IMG/VR virus record: IMGVR_UViG_3300047457_000824
Coordinates: 1 to 26,978 of that record
DNA length: 26,978 nt
From: a virus
Strand: one strand, 5' to 3'
In this document: piece after piece, positions 1 through 6,229 of the stretch
Numbering within the stretch: the first letter of the stretch is position 1
Layout: the number at the start of each line of letters is the position of its first letter
Made by a program: the position numbers and the translations under genes
The notes under the pieces: generated by a model
Told to the model about the DNA's origin: nothing
Databases searched by the model: none
What the model saw: the letters and a program-made list of their open reading frames with translations, nothing else

Positions 1-3
1 GTA

Positions 4-9
4 TATAAT
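4..9 (+). promoter_or_regulatory. Probable -10 box (TATAAT) of a sigma70-type promoter, cut by the window edge
   Basis: TATAAT followed by AG lies at the extreme left edge. The matching -35 box would fall outside the window, so only half of the promoter can be seen. The octamer TATAATAG recurs at 469, 13389, 14509 and 22474, each time with a TTG-starting -35 box exactly 17 bases upstream. Transcription would start near base 16, just before the possible pseudoknot leader of the gene at 81. Confidence 0.4.
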
Positions 10-19
10 AGATGGTATG

Positions 20-60
20 TTGCAAGGAAAGCCCCAATCTTGCAATATTATTGAAGGGGT
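20..60 (+). promoter_or_regulatory. Possible H-type RNA pseudoknot in the leader of the first gene
   Basis: TTGCAAG (20-26) pairs perfectly with CTTGCAA (39-45). The 12-base loop between them carries CCCC (32-35), which can pair with GGGG (56-59) downstream, giving a classical H-type pseudoknot. A competing nested fold pairs CAAT (35-38) with ATTG (50-53). The structure ends six bases before the GAAGG ribosome site of the gene at 81 and would begin about four bases after the inferred transcription start. T4 gene 32 mRNA has a leader pseudoknot used in autoregulation, so a regulatory role is plausible, but this is inference from base pairing alone. Confidence 0.4.
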
Positions 61-80
61 GTTTTGTGAAGGTATATTAT

Positions 81-377
81 ATGTCTAATGCTCTTAATTC
101 GTTTGTGACTTATCTTGCTGATGGCAACACTCTTACGAGCCGCCAGGTTCGTTCGATGTTCAAGGTCGACAATGCTGCCGATCTCGCCTATCGTGCTCGC
201 AATGAGGGTATCTCTGTATACACCAATCGCGTGACGAACAGCCGTGGTCAGAAGGTGTTTGCTTATCGCCTTGGCAATCCTTCGACTCAGTTCGAGAAGT
301 ATCTCGATCAGGGTCAGATTGCGCGTGCTCGCAAGACCCTTTACCGCGATGCAATCAGCGTCTCGATGACTGCCTAA
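81..377 (+). CDS. Small conserved phage protein, winged-helix-like
   Basis: A 98-aa protein of unknown function. The start at 81 is chosen because GAAGG lies upstream at a normal distance and the sequence beginning MSNALNSFVTYL looks like the start of a family of small T4-like phage proteins I recall. The segment LTSRQVRSMFKV (about residues 17-28), then a second helix (AADLAYRARNEG) and a likely beta wing (ISVYTNR...VFAYRLG), reads as a winged helix, suggesting DNA or RNA binding. It appears monocistronic: it has its own -10 box and a strong terminator hairpin after the stop. Codons are GC-ending more often than in the next gene, as in a highly expressed gene. Function is not assigned. An upstream in-frame start at 12 lacks a ribosome site. 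Confidence 0.75.
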   Translation: MSNALNSFVTYLADGNTLTSRQVRSMFKVDNAADLAYRARNEGISVYTNRVTNSRGQKVFAYRLGNPSTQFEKYLDQGQIARARKTLYRDAISVSMTA

Positions 378-407
378 TTTTGGCGGAGCAAAACCGTTCT
401 GGTTCTC

Positions 408-430
408 GTGGGGGCATTCCTTGCCCCCAC
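408..430 (+). terminator. Strong hairpin, probable terminator
   Basis: GTGGGGGCA (408-416) pairs perfectly with TGCCCCCAC (422-430) across a 5-base loop. The trailing sequence AGTTTCATTT is a weak U tract. It sits between the stop of the first gene (377) and a consensus promoter (446), which fits a transcription-unit boundary. The rest of the 378-494 gap holds only this hairpin, the promoter and the next ribosome site. Confidence 0.7.
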
Positions 431-445
431 AGTTTCATTTGGGGT

Positions 446-474
446 TTGACATTGAATTCTTCTGGATATATAAT
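446..474 (+). promoter_or_regulatory. Perfect-consensus sigma70 promoter for the base-modification operon
   Basis: TTGACA at 446-451 and TATAAT at 469-474 are separated by exactly 17 bases, matching the bacterial housekeeping consensus at all twelve positions. The next base pair is AG. The ribosome site AGGAG (484-488) and the ATG at 495 follow directly. This implies early or middle transcription by unmodified host RNA polymerase of the whole run of overlapping genes from 495 to at least 6223. Confidence 0.85.
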
Positions 475-494
475 AGCATGAGCAGGAGAAAATT

Positions 495-1787
495 ATGACC
501 AAAGTAATTATTGCAAAAACTAAACTTGACTGTGAGCATTTGCTTGGTCAGTTCTTGAATGATTCTCATTTTGATAATGTAATCAATGAAGACACGGATT
601 GCTATTTTCAAAGCGAAGATGAAGGCAATATTGCATTCAAGTTTCGCAAAAACTACTTCAGCAAAGAACAACAAGATGCTGCATATGCAGGATTGCGTGA
701 AGCAGCAACACAAACTCAGAATCGTGGACTTGCTGCTGGACCGAAAGGTGAAAAATGTGGTGGTCGCGAATGGGTGACTGAATTCCAATTGCGTGCTATT
801 GACTATCTCAAGAAGCAAGCAGAGAATTCTGTCATTCAAGTCAATGTACAAGATGAAATTGATTTACTTCGTGCAAGATATGAAAGCGAGAATACATCAA
901 GAGGTCTTGTTTGGTTGAGTGCAAAAGTCAAAGAAGATGAATTTGATTTTGAAACTTGGTTGAAGAAAGTTGTAACACTTCCAATTCAAGAAAGAAAACA
1001 AGAAGCACAAGGAGTTGAAGAGACTTATATTTCTGATACAACTTATGCCAATGTTGTATTCTCTGGCATTGCTGGTTGGTTTGATCGTTATCCTCGCATT
1101 CCTTATGGTCGTGCAACAGCGTACACTCAGCACTCATACGATAAATTCAAACTTGCGTTTCCATTTTTACAAACATTGGATCGCGGTTTTGCAGAGTTAC
1201 TACCAACTCGTCATGCTGCGCAGCGTGAAGCAGCAGATAAAATCGATCCAGCGTTTCTGGTTCCAGAAACTGTGTTCACTACGATTACTGTGAACAAAAC
1301 ATTTAGAACAGCAGCACATCGTGATGCTGGTGACTTTACAAATGGCTTGAGCAATCTTCTTGTTCTATCTAATAATGGAAACTTCACAGGTGGATATCTA
1401 ATTCTACCTGAAGTTCGTATTGCTGTGAATGTGCGACCAGGTGACTTGTTATTAGTTAATAATCATGAGTACATTCACGGCAATACACCTATTGAAATGC
1501 AAGATGAAGTCGCAGAGCGCGTGAGTCTTGTTTGTTACTTGCGTGAGAAGATGCTCGAACTTGGAAGTAAAGAATATGAAGATCATCGATATAATTATGT
1601 TGAGTCACGTCGAAAGAACAAAGAACACAGACTCCAGCGACGTCTTTGGAACGGTATTTCCGAAGGAATGTGGGACGAACAAGAGTGGTATGACTACTTG
1701 GAAAAGAATGGTGGAAGAAAGATGGTCGAGAAGTATCATCCAAAAGCATATGAAAAAATTTCTACCCTAGAAGATTTGTTCGACTGA
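495..1787 (+). CDS. JBP/TET-family 2-oxoglutarate/Fe(II) dioxygenase, probable DNA thymine (or 5-methylcytosine) hydroxylase
   Basis: A 430-aa protein whose residues about 190-350 match the JBP/TET DNA-base dioxygenase pattern. They show TAYT (208-211), a VFTTITVN block (260-267), RTAAHRDAGD with iron ligands H275 and D277, GGYLILPE, and HEYIHGNTP with the distal ligand H328. R342 in ERVSLVCYLRE is the likely 2-oxoglutarate-binding arginine. This is the same motif order as kinetoplastid JBP, which hydroxylates thymine in DNA to 5-hydroxymethyluracil. The N-terminal 180 residues contain PKGEKCGGREWVTEFQLRAI and look phage-specific; the C-terminal 80 residues are charged. It is the first gene after a perfect promoter and heads a run of hypermodification genes, which favours thymine as substrate. 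5-methylcytosine remains possible. AGGAG precedes the start. Confidence 0.85.
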   Translation: MTKVIIAKTKLDCEHLLGQFLNDSHFDNVINEDTDCYFQSEDEGNIAFKFRKNYFSKEQQDAAYAGLREAATQTQNRGLAAGPKGEKCGGREWVTEFQLRAIDYLKKQAENSVIQVNVQDEIDLLRARYESENTSRGLVWLSAKVKEDEFDFETWLKKVVTLPIQERKQEAQGVEETYISDTTYANVVFSGIAGWFDRYPRIPYGRATAYTQHSYDKFKLAFPFLQTLDRGFAELLPTRHAAQREAADKIDPAFLVPETVFTTITVNKTFRTAAHRDAGDFTNGLSNLLVLSNNGNFTGGYLILPEVRIAVNVRPGDLLLVNNHEYIHGNTPIEMQDEVAERVSLVCYLREKMLELGSKEYEDHRYNYVESRRKNKEHRLQRRLWNGISEGMWDEQEWYDYLEKNGGRKMVEKYHPKAYEKISTLEDLFD

Positions 1788-1788
1788 T

Positions 1789-2478
1789 ATGTGTGCAGTA
1801 ATTGGTGCTTATATTGATAATCCTAGTTCTAAGGATTTGATCACTCTCACAAATGTCTTTCGTGAATCTAGTATTCGTGGGTTGCATGCAACTGGTGTGT
1901 CATGGGTTTATGGTAATGGAATCCATACGATGATTTCTGCAACTCCAGCAGGAAAGTTTATTGAAGCGCATCCACTAGAAAAGATGATCAATGAAGACGG
2001 CAATTTATATCTGATTGGTCATTGCCGCTATTCAACATCTGATCTCAACTACAATCAACCACTATGGGATGAGAGTCTTGCGATTGTTCACAATGGCGTT
2101 GTGAGCCAAGAGATGCCTGAGAAGTGGAAAGATCTTTACGGATATGATTGTAAGACTCGTAATGATTCTGAGTTGATTCTTCATACACTCAAAGCAAATA
2201 AATCTCCGCTTGTTGAGTTTGCTGATGCCTCAATGGCTGTTGTTGAACTATACAAAGAAAAGAAACTTCGTTTCTATCGCAATGGCAAACGACCAATATA
2301 CTTTACTTCTTTGTCAAATGGTGTTATAATTACTTCTACGAAAGACATTGCTGTGCGCTCTGATCTTCCAGGATCTGCTGAAGTGCCGATGAATCATTAT
2401 GTTACTGTAACAAAGGGTGTCTTTCATATGAAGATGGTACTGATTGATAATGCGAAGGATTTACAACATGTACGATAA
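1789..2478 (+). CDS. Class II glutamine amidotransferase (Ntn-hydrolase)
   Basis: A 229-aa protein starting Met-Cys, so that Cys2 becomes the N-terminal nucleophile as in GlmS/PurF-type amidotransferases. Supporting motifs are GLHATG (31-36), GHCRYST (77-83, with the glutamine-binding Arg80) and HNG (101-103). Such domains hydrolyse glutamine and pass ammonia to a partner synthetase. No synthetase domain is fused here; the natural partner is the amidoligase encoded next, whose start overlaps this stop by 11 bases. The start falls two bases after the dioxygenase stop, so translation is probably coupled. Stand-alone class II amidotransferases paired with amidoligases are a known phage arrangement. 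The substrate is not visible from sequence. Confidence 0.85.
   Translation: MCAVIGAYIDNPSSKDLITLTNVFRESSIRGLHATGVSWVYGNGIHTMISATPAGKFIEAHPLEKMINEDGNLYLIGHCRYSTSDLNYNQPLWDESLAIVHNGVVSQEMPEKWKDLYGYDCKTRNDSELILHTLKANKSPLVEFADASMAVVELYKEKKLRFYRNGKRPIYFTSLSNGVIITSTKDIAVRSDLPGSAEVPMNHYVTVTKGVFHMKMVLIDNAKDLQHVR
2302..2330 (+). promoter_or_regulatory. Weak candidate sigma70 promoter inside the amidotransferase gene
   Basis: TTTACT (2302-2307) and TATAAT (2325-2330) are spaced by 17 bases. The -10 is perfect but the -35 matches only four of six positions and the site lies inside coding sequence, so chance is a real alternative. It would drive the amidoligase gene. Confidence 0.22.
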
Positions 2479-3340
2479 AACTACATTTACATATGGTGCT
2501 GAGATTGAATGGGGTGATATTGATCGCCGCATGAGCATTCCTCCGACTCTCGGTAAATGGGAATATGCTGAGACTGATATTGTAAATCTTCGCCCACCAT
2601 TTGAGTTTCGTGCATGTGACCCACTCGGCAAAGAACCGTATATGGGTGGCGAAGTCAACATGATGCCAACAAAGACATGGCAGGAACAAGTTGATCGTAT
2701 AATGAAACTTTATGAGATGTTTTTGGAATATGGCAACCAGCCAACGGCTTCATGTGTCAATCATGGTCACATTCATGTCTTTGTTCCAGGATTGAAAGAA
2801 GATGTTGCTGGTCTCAAGCGACTTGTCGGATACATTCAAGACAATCAGGCAGATACTATTGAAGCCTGTTATCAATTTCATGAGACATCTGAAATGAAGC
2901 AGTGCGATGGTGCCAAGATGTATCTGAAGTTTGATGGTGGTCGACCGATGCCAGAGTATATGTGCGATAATATTATCGAACTGACTACTGACTTTGATCA
3001 CTTTATCAAACTACATGCTGCTGGCAAGGATGGTGTATCAATGGGTCGCCCATTTCGATACGCAATCAATACTTACTGCATGAAGCATACTGGCACAATT
3101 GAGTTCCGTTGCTTCCGCTCGACAACAAAGCGAGAAGAAATGGAATCTCAATTTAGATTCGTAGAAAACTTCATCGATGCAGCACTCAACGGCGGACCGT
3201 CTGTTCGTGAAATTCTTGCTGAAGGAAATTATAAATTCCCACCATTCAAATGGAATCTTGATGAATACTTCGGTTGGCAGCAAACCAAGTATCCGAAAGA
3301 GCGTGGTGAAAAGAAACGTGAGTTTCATGACGCTGCGTGA
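2468..3340 (+). CDS. Amidoligase (glutamine-synthetase-fold COOH-NH2 ligase)
   Basis: A 290-aa protein with the amidoligase signature: GAEIEW near the N-terminus (residues 10-15, metal-binding glutamates E12 and E14), GEVN (61-64), a histidine cluster NHGHIHV (98-104, H99/H101/H103) and TIEFRCFRST toward the C-terminus. The family (Pfam amidoligase enzyme type) forms amide or peptide bonds between a carboxylate and an amine using ATP. The start at 2468 has AAGGA eight bases upstream and overlaps the amidotransferase stop; the more upstream in-frame ATGs lack this. With the glutamine amidotransferase before it and a GNAT acetyltransferase after it, it forms a decoration module that could amidate the amino acid attached to a modified base. 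The actual substrate is inference. Confidence 0.8.
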   Translation: MYDKTTFTYGAEIEWGDIDRRMSIPPTLGKWEYAETDIVNLRPPFEFRACDPLGKEPYMGGEVNMMPTKTWQEQVDRIMKLYEMFLEYGNQPTASCVNHGHIHVFVPGLKEDVAGLKRLVGYIQDNQADTIEACYQFHETSEMKQCDGAKMYLKFDGGRPMPEYMCDNIIELTTDFDHFIKLHAAGKDGVSMGRPFRYAINTYCMKHTGTIEFRCFRSTTKREEMESQFRFVENFIDAALNGGPSVREILAEGNYKFPPFKWNLDEYFGWQQTKYPKERGEKKREFHDAA

Positions 3341-3848
3341 AACAAGTCGCGATGAATTTGTCGCGCATATCACTGAAAGCAAAGCAGATTCTTTTGCTAA
3401 AACTTTCGTAGCAAAAGCAGATATGCAGGATCAGTGGCAATATTGTATTGGATATTGGGAAGGGGCGGCGGAGCAGGAACTGGCTGGCGCGATCATCACA
3501 ACTCGCTCGAAGAAAACCCCATACATATTCAATCTTCAGTTACTACACACTTTTGCTAAACATCGTCGTAAAGGTATTGCAAGAATACTTACTCAAGATT
3601 CTCTTGATCGCGCGCAAGGTCTCGGCACCAGTTACTATCGTGTTTCAGCAGAGCCTGGAGCAGTTGCATTCTATGAAGCAATGGGCTTTCGATTCTTAGG
3701 AAAACAGAAAAGTGGATGCTCTCTGAGCATGTTCAAGATCAATGGTACGAATTTCGCTGATGGGCTTTATGATCTTTCGGATCCTGTGATATATAACGCA
3801 GTGAATAAAAAAGGAAAGGGTGGTTGTGTCGAAGTCTTTGCGCCGTGA
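3327..3848 (+). CDS. GNAT-family N-acetyltransferase
   Basis: A 173-aa protein with the GNAT core. The acetyl-CoA loop is KHRRKGIARIL (78-88, R/QxxGxA pattern), followed by a helix and the motif SAEPGAVAFYEAMGFRFLG, typical of the C-terminal half of the fold. The start at 3327 overlaps the amidoligase stop by 14 bases; the long in-frame extension upstream is only a shadow of the amidoligase gene. GNAT enzymes acylate primary amines. In this neighbourhood the likely acceptor is an amine on the hypermodified base or its precursor, since GNATs occur in other phage thymidine-hypermodification clusters, but a protein or metabolite target cannot be excluded. Confidence 0.85.
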   Translation: MTLRETSRDEFVAHITESKADSFAKTFVAKADMQDQWQYCIGYWEGAAEQELAGAIITTRSKKTPYIFNLQLLHTFAKHRRKGIARILTQDSLDRAQGLGTSYYRVSAEPGAVAFYEAMGFRFLGKQKSGCSLSMFKINGTNFADGLYDLSDPVIYNAVNKKGKGGCVEVFAP

Positions 3849-4839
3849 ACAATTTATTCGCTGGTATGCGTGGTCATTGAAATATAATGATTGCGATCCA
3901 GCAGTGTGGTGTACAAATTATTTGCACAAGCGATACGAACACAATGACGAAGAACGTCTATGGTTTGCGTGGTTGTATGGTAACACATATCAACTACCAA
4001 CTGCATGGGTTCTGAAGAATGAGTTCCCAGATTATGAACTCGCTACTGTGGATCGTATTCGCTGGTGGAATAGTCACAACTACAAGAGACTGAGATACCA
4101 AACAGATACAAAGTGGAACAAGGGTCATTTGCCAGCCATGTTCGAATCTTATCAAGAGTTTATTGGCAATAGAACACAACGAGAAGTTTTGGAGAATTAT
4201 TATGGCGACAATGAACAACAAACTTTCGACAACCTTTGGAATAATCTTAAAAACTCTCTTTACAAATTTGGTCGCTATTCCACTTGGTTTTATATGCAGC
4301 ATCTCGCTCATACTGCTGGCATTGACTGCATACCTACTTCTCTCATGCTTTCTGATTATTCTGGCTCTCGCTCACATCGTAATGGTTTGCATCTTGCCCT
4401 CGGCGAAGATGACAAGTACGATACAAGACTTACTGCTGGAGAATGCAATGACCTTGAAAGTGAAGCGAAAGACATACTTGAAGAAACAAGAGGAAGATTT
4501 CCTGAACTCAAATTACAGGTAGATTTCTTCACGATGGAAACTTGCCTTTGTTCGTTCAAGAAAATCTTTCGTGAACATCATGGGCGATATCTTGGTTACT
4601 ATCTCGATCGCCAGTCTGAAGAAATTCAGCAAGCAGAAAAGGATGGCTGGACTGGTATTGAGTGGAATGTATTGTGGCAATCAAGAGATGAAACTCTTGA
4701 CCCAAGACTTGCAATTCGTAATGCTACAATCAACAAAGAAAAGTTTACTTCTTATGTGAGAAGTGGTAGAATAGATCGTCTTGAGTGGATGTTTTCAGAT
4801 GAAACCTCAGTACAACAAGGACTAGAAGCACTATGGTAA
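3826..4839 (+). CDS. Thymine-hypermodification protein: probable amino acid:DNA transferase (aGPT-Pplase family) or HMUDK helical-domain relative
   Basis: A 337-aa, Trp/Tyr-rich, probably all-helical protein. The features I associate with the alpha-glutamyl/putrescinyl-thymine pyrophosphorylase (amino acid:DNA transferase) group and the related 5-hmdU-kinase helical domain are the N-terminal SLRREQFIRWYAWSL block, a central RYSTWFYMQHLAHTAGI, SRSHRNGLHL, and a C-terminal ETCLCSFKKIFREHHGRYLG followed by YYLDRQSEEI. That assignment rests on recalled family patterns plus the adjacent kinase gene and needs profile confirmation. The proposed reaction is displacement of pyrophosphate from 5-pyrophosphoryloxymethyl-dU in DNA by an amino acid. 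The start is GTG, either 3826 (AAAGGG five bases upstream) or 3820; both overlap the GNAT gene. The kinase start overlaps this stop by 7 bases. Confidence 0.6.
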   Translation: MSKSLRREQFIRWYAWSLKYNDCDPAVWCTNYLHKRYEHNDEERLWFAWLYGNTYQLPTAWVLKNEFPDYELATVDRIRWWNSHNYKRLRYQTDTKWNKGHLPAMFESYQEFIGNRTQREVLENYYGDNEQQTFDNLWNNLKNSLYKFGRYSTWFYMQHLAHTAGIDCIPTSLMLSDYSGSRSHRNGLHLALGEDDKYDTRLTAGECNDLESEAKDILEETRGRFPELKLQVDFFTMETCLCSFKKIFREHHGRYLGYYLDRQSEEIQQAEKDGWTGIEWNVLWQSRDETLDPRLAIRNATINKEKFTSYVRSGRIDRLEWMFSDETSVQQGLEALW

Positions 4840-5405
4840 GAGTGATTGCAATGGGTGGTGAGCCAGCAACTGGCAAGACTACGTTGATGTTTCGATTGAT
4901 TTCGATGGCTGATGACTGGCAAGTTGTCAAGCCACAGAAGTTACTTGATGCAATGTATTCCAAGAAACTGAATCTGTATATTCTTGGCAAGTATGCAAAC
5001 GACGGTAATGTGTTTCAAGGAACAGATCGTTTGAGTATGGCTGTTCAACCAGATGCAGAGAAATTCTTTTCTGAACTATGGTATGAAGAAGGTGCGAAAA
5101 CAAATGTCATCTTTGAAGGTGATCGCCTGTTCAATGGTAAACTACTAGACAAACTTTCAGAGTGGTTTCCAAACTCATTCAAGGTTCTTGTTCTTTCAGC
5201 ATCACATGATATCAAAGAACAGCGCCATGTTGATCGTAAAGACGACCAAGATGACAAATTCAAAAATTCTCGTGCGACGAAAATCTCGAATATAATGGGG
5301 TCGCTGACTCTCATGGACTATATAGAGACAATGGTCAACGAAAATCTCGATGATCAGTCTAAGATTATTGACAATATTAGAAAATTTTACAACTGGAGTG
5401 AATAA
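4833..5405 (+). CDS. P-loop kinase, probable 5-hydroxymethyl-dU DNA kinase
   Basis: A 190-aa P-loop protein with Walker A GEPATGKT (residues 9-16). It also has LGKYANDGNVFQGTDRLSMA in the first half and VIFEGDRLFN near the middle. The GTDRLSM block after a GKY motif is what I recall of 5-hmdU DNA kinases, which phosphorylate 5-hydroxymethyluracil in DNA as the activating step of thymidine hypermodification. It overlaps the preceding transferase gene by 7 bases, and that pairing is the strongest context support. It is distinct from the dNMP kinase at 6230, which has a different P-loop and length. A generic nucleotide kinase role is the main alternative. AAGGA lies about 11 bases before the ATG. 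Confidence 0.72.
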   Translation: MVRVIAMGGEPATGKTTLMFRLISMADDWQVVKPQKLLDAMYSKKLNLYILGKYANDGNVFQGTDRLSMAVQPDAEKFFSELWYEEGAKTNVIFEGDRLFNGKLLDKLSEWFPNSFKVLVLSASHDIKEQRHVDRKDDQDDKFKNSRATKISNIMGSLTLMDYIETMVNENLDDQSKIIDNIRKFYNWSE

Positions 5406-5407
5406 TT

Positions 5408-6223
5408 ATGCAGTTAGAAGTCTCTGTAGAAGAACTACGCAAAAATAAACTATTTGTTGCAACCCCAATGTATGGTGGCTCTGCGCATGGAATGTATCTA
5501 AAGTCTTGCCTTGATCTTCAATCTGTGTGTACACAGTACGGCATTGAAGTTCGTTTTTCTTTCATCTTCAATGAATCTCTTATTACTCGTGCACGCAATT
5601 ATCTCGTAGATGAGTTCCTCCGAGCAGAAGGATTTACGCATCTATTATTCTTAGATGCCGATATTCATTTTGATCCACGCGATGTAATTGCATTGCTTGC
5701 TATGAATAAGGATGTCATTGGTGGACCATATCCAAAGAAATCGATCAAGTGGGGTGCAATCAAGGAAGGCGTGAAGCGTCATCCTGAAATTACTCCTGCT
5801 GATATGGAAAAGTTGGCTGGTGATTTCGTCTTCAATCCAGTTCCAGGAACAGAAAAGTTCTCAGTTGCTGAGCCGATTGAAGTTCTTGAGATTGGCACAG
5901 GTTACATGATGGTCAAGCGTGAAGTTTTCGGCAAGTTTGCTGAAGCATATCCACAATTGAAGTATCGTCCAGATCACGTTGGTCAAGCCAACTTCGATGG
6001 TTCACGTTACATTCATGCTTACTTTGACACTGTTATTGATAGCGTTGCAAATGGCGGTCGTGGTTCAGACCGTTACTTGTCTGAAGACTATATGTTCTGC
6101 CAGTGGTGGAGAAATATCGGTGGTCAAATTTGGTTATGTCCTTGGATGAAGACGCATCATGTTGGAACCTATGCGTTCACTGGTGATATGCCAGCCGTTG
6201 CAAACTTCGTCGGATCTCTATAA
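5408..6223 (+). CDS. GT-A-fold glycosyltransferase
   Basis: A 271-aa protein with ATPMYGG (18-24), an RARNYLVDEFL helix (61-71) and the metal-binding DxD in LLFLDADIHFDP (D83, D85). Further on are PYPKKSIKWG and LSEDYMFCQWWRNIGGQIWL, a likely acceptor-side or catalytic acidic region. This family is common in T4-like phages. There is no signal or membrane segment. GGAG (5395-5398) nine bases upstream supports the start, two bases after the kinase stop. Its position at the end of the base-modification run makes a DNA-base glycosyltransferase acting on hydroxymethyl pyrimidine an attractive idea. Glycosylation of host or virion surface molecules is equally compatible with the sequence. Confidence 0.75.
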   Translation: MQLEVSVEELRKNKLFVATPMYGGSAHGMYLKSCLDLQSVCTQYGIEVRFSFIFNESLITRARNYLVDEFLRAEGFTHLLFLDADIHFDPRDVIALLAMNKDVIGGPYPKKSIKWGAIKEGVKRHPEITPADMEKLAGDFVFNPVPGTEKFSVAEPIEVLEIGTGYMMVKREVFGKFAEAYPQLKYRPDHVGQANFDGSRYIHAYFDTVIDSVANGGRGSDRYLSEDYMFCQWWRNIGGQIWLCPWMKTHHVGTYAFTGDMPAVANFVGSL

Positions 6224-6229
6224 TCATAT

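Noticed and set aside
435-851. Minus-strand frame over the promoter and the 5' end of the dioxygenase gene
   Set aside because: Cys/Phe/Leu-rich antisense product; the + strand holds a perfect promoter, a ribosome site and a recognised enzyme.
4163-4522. Hydrophobic 119-codon frame (several apparent membrane helices) inside the 3826-4839 gene
   Set aside because: It overlaps the hypermodification gene in another frame, has no ribosome site, and the hydrophobicity is a by-product of frame-shifted Tyr/Trp/Asp-rich codons.
6198-6224. TTGCAA and TATAAT before the dNMP kinase as a promoter
   Set aside because: The spacer is 15 bases, shorter than the consistent 17 seen at the other sites, and the site overlaps the glycosyltransferase stop; too weak to list.
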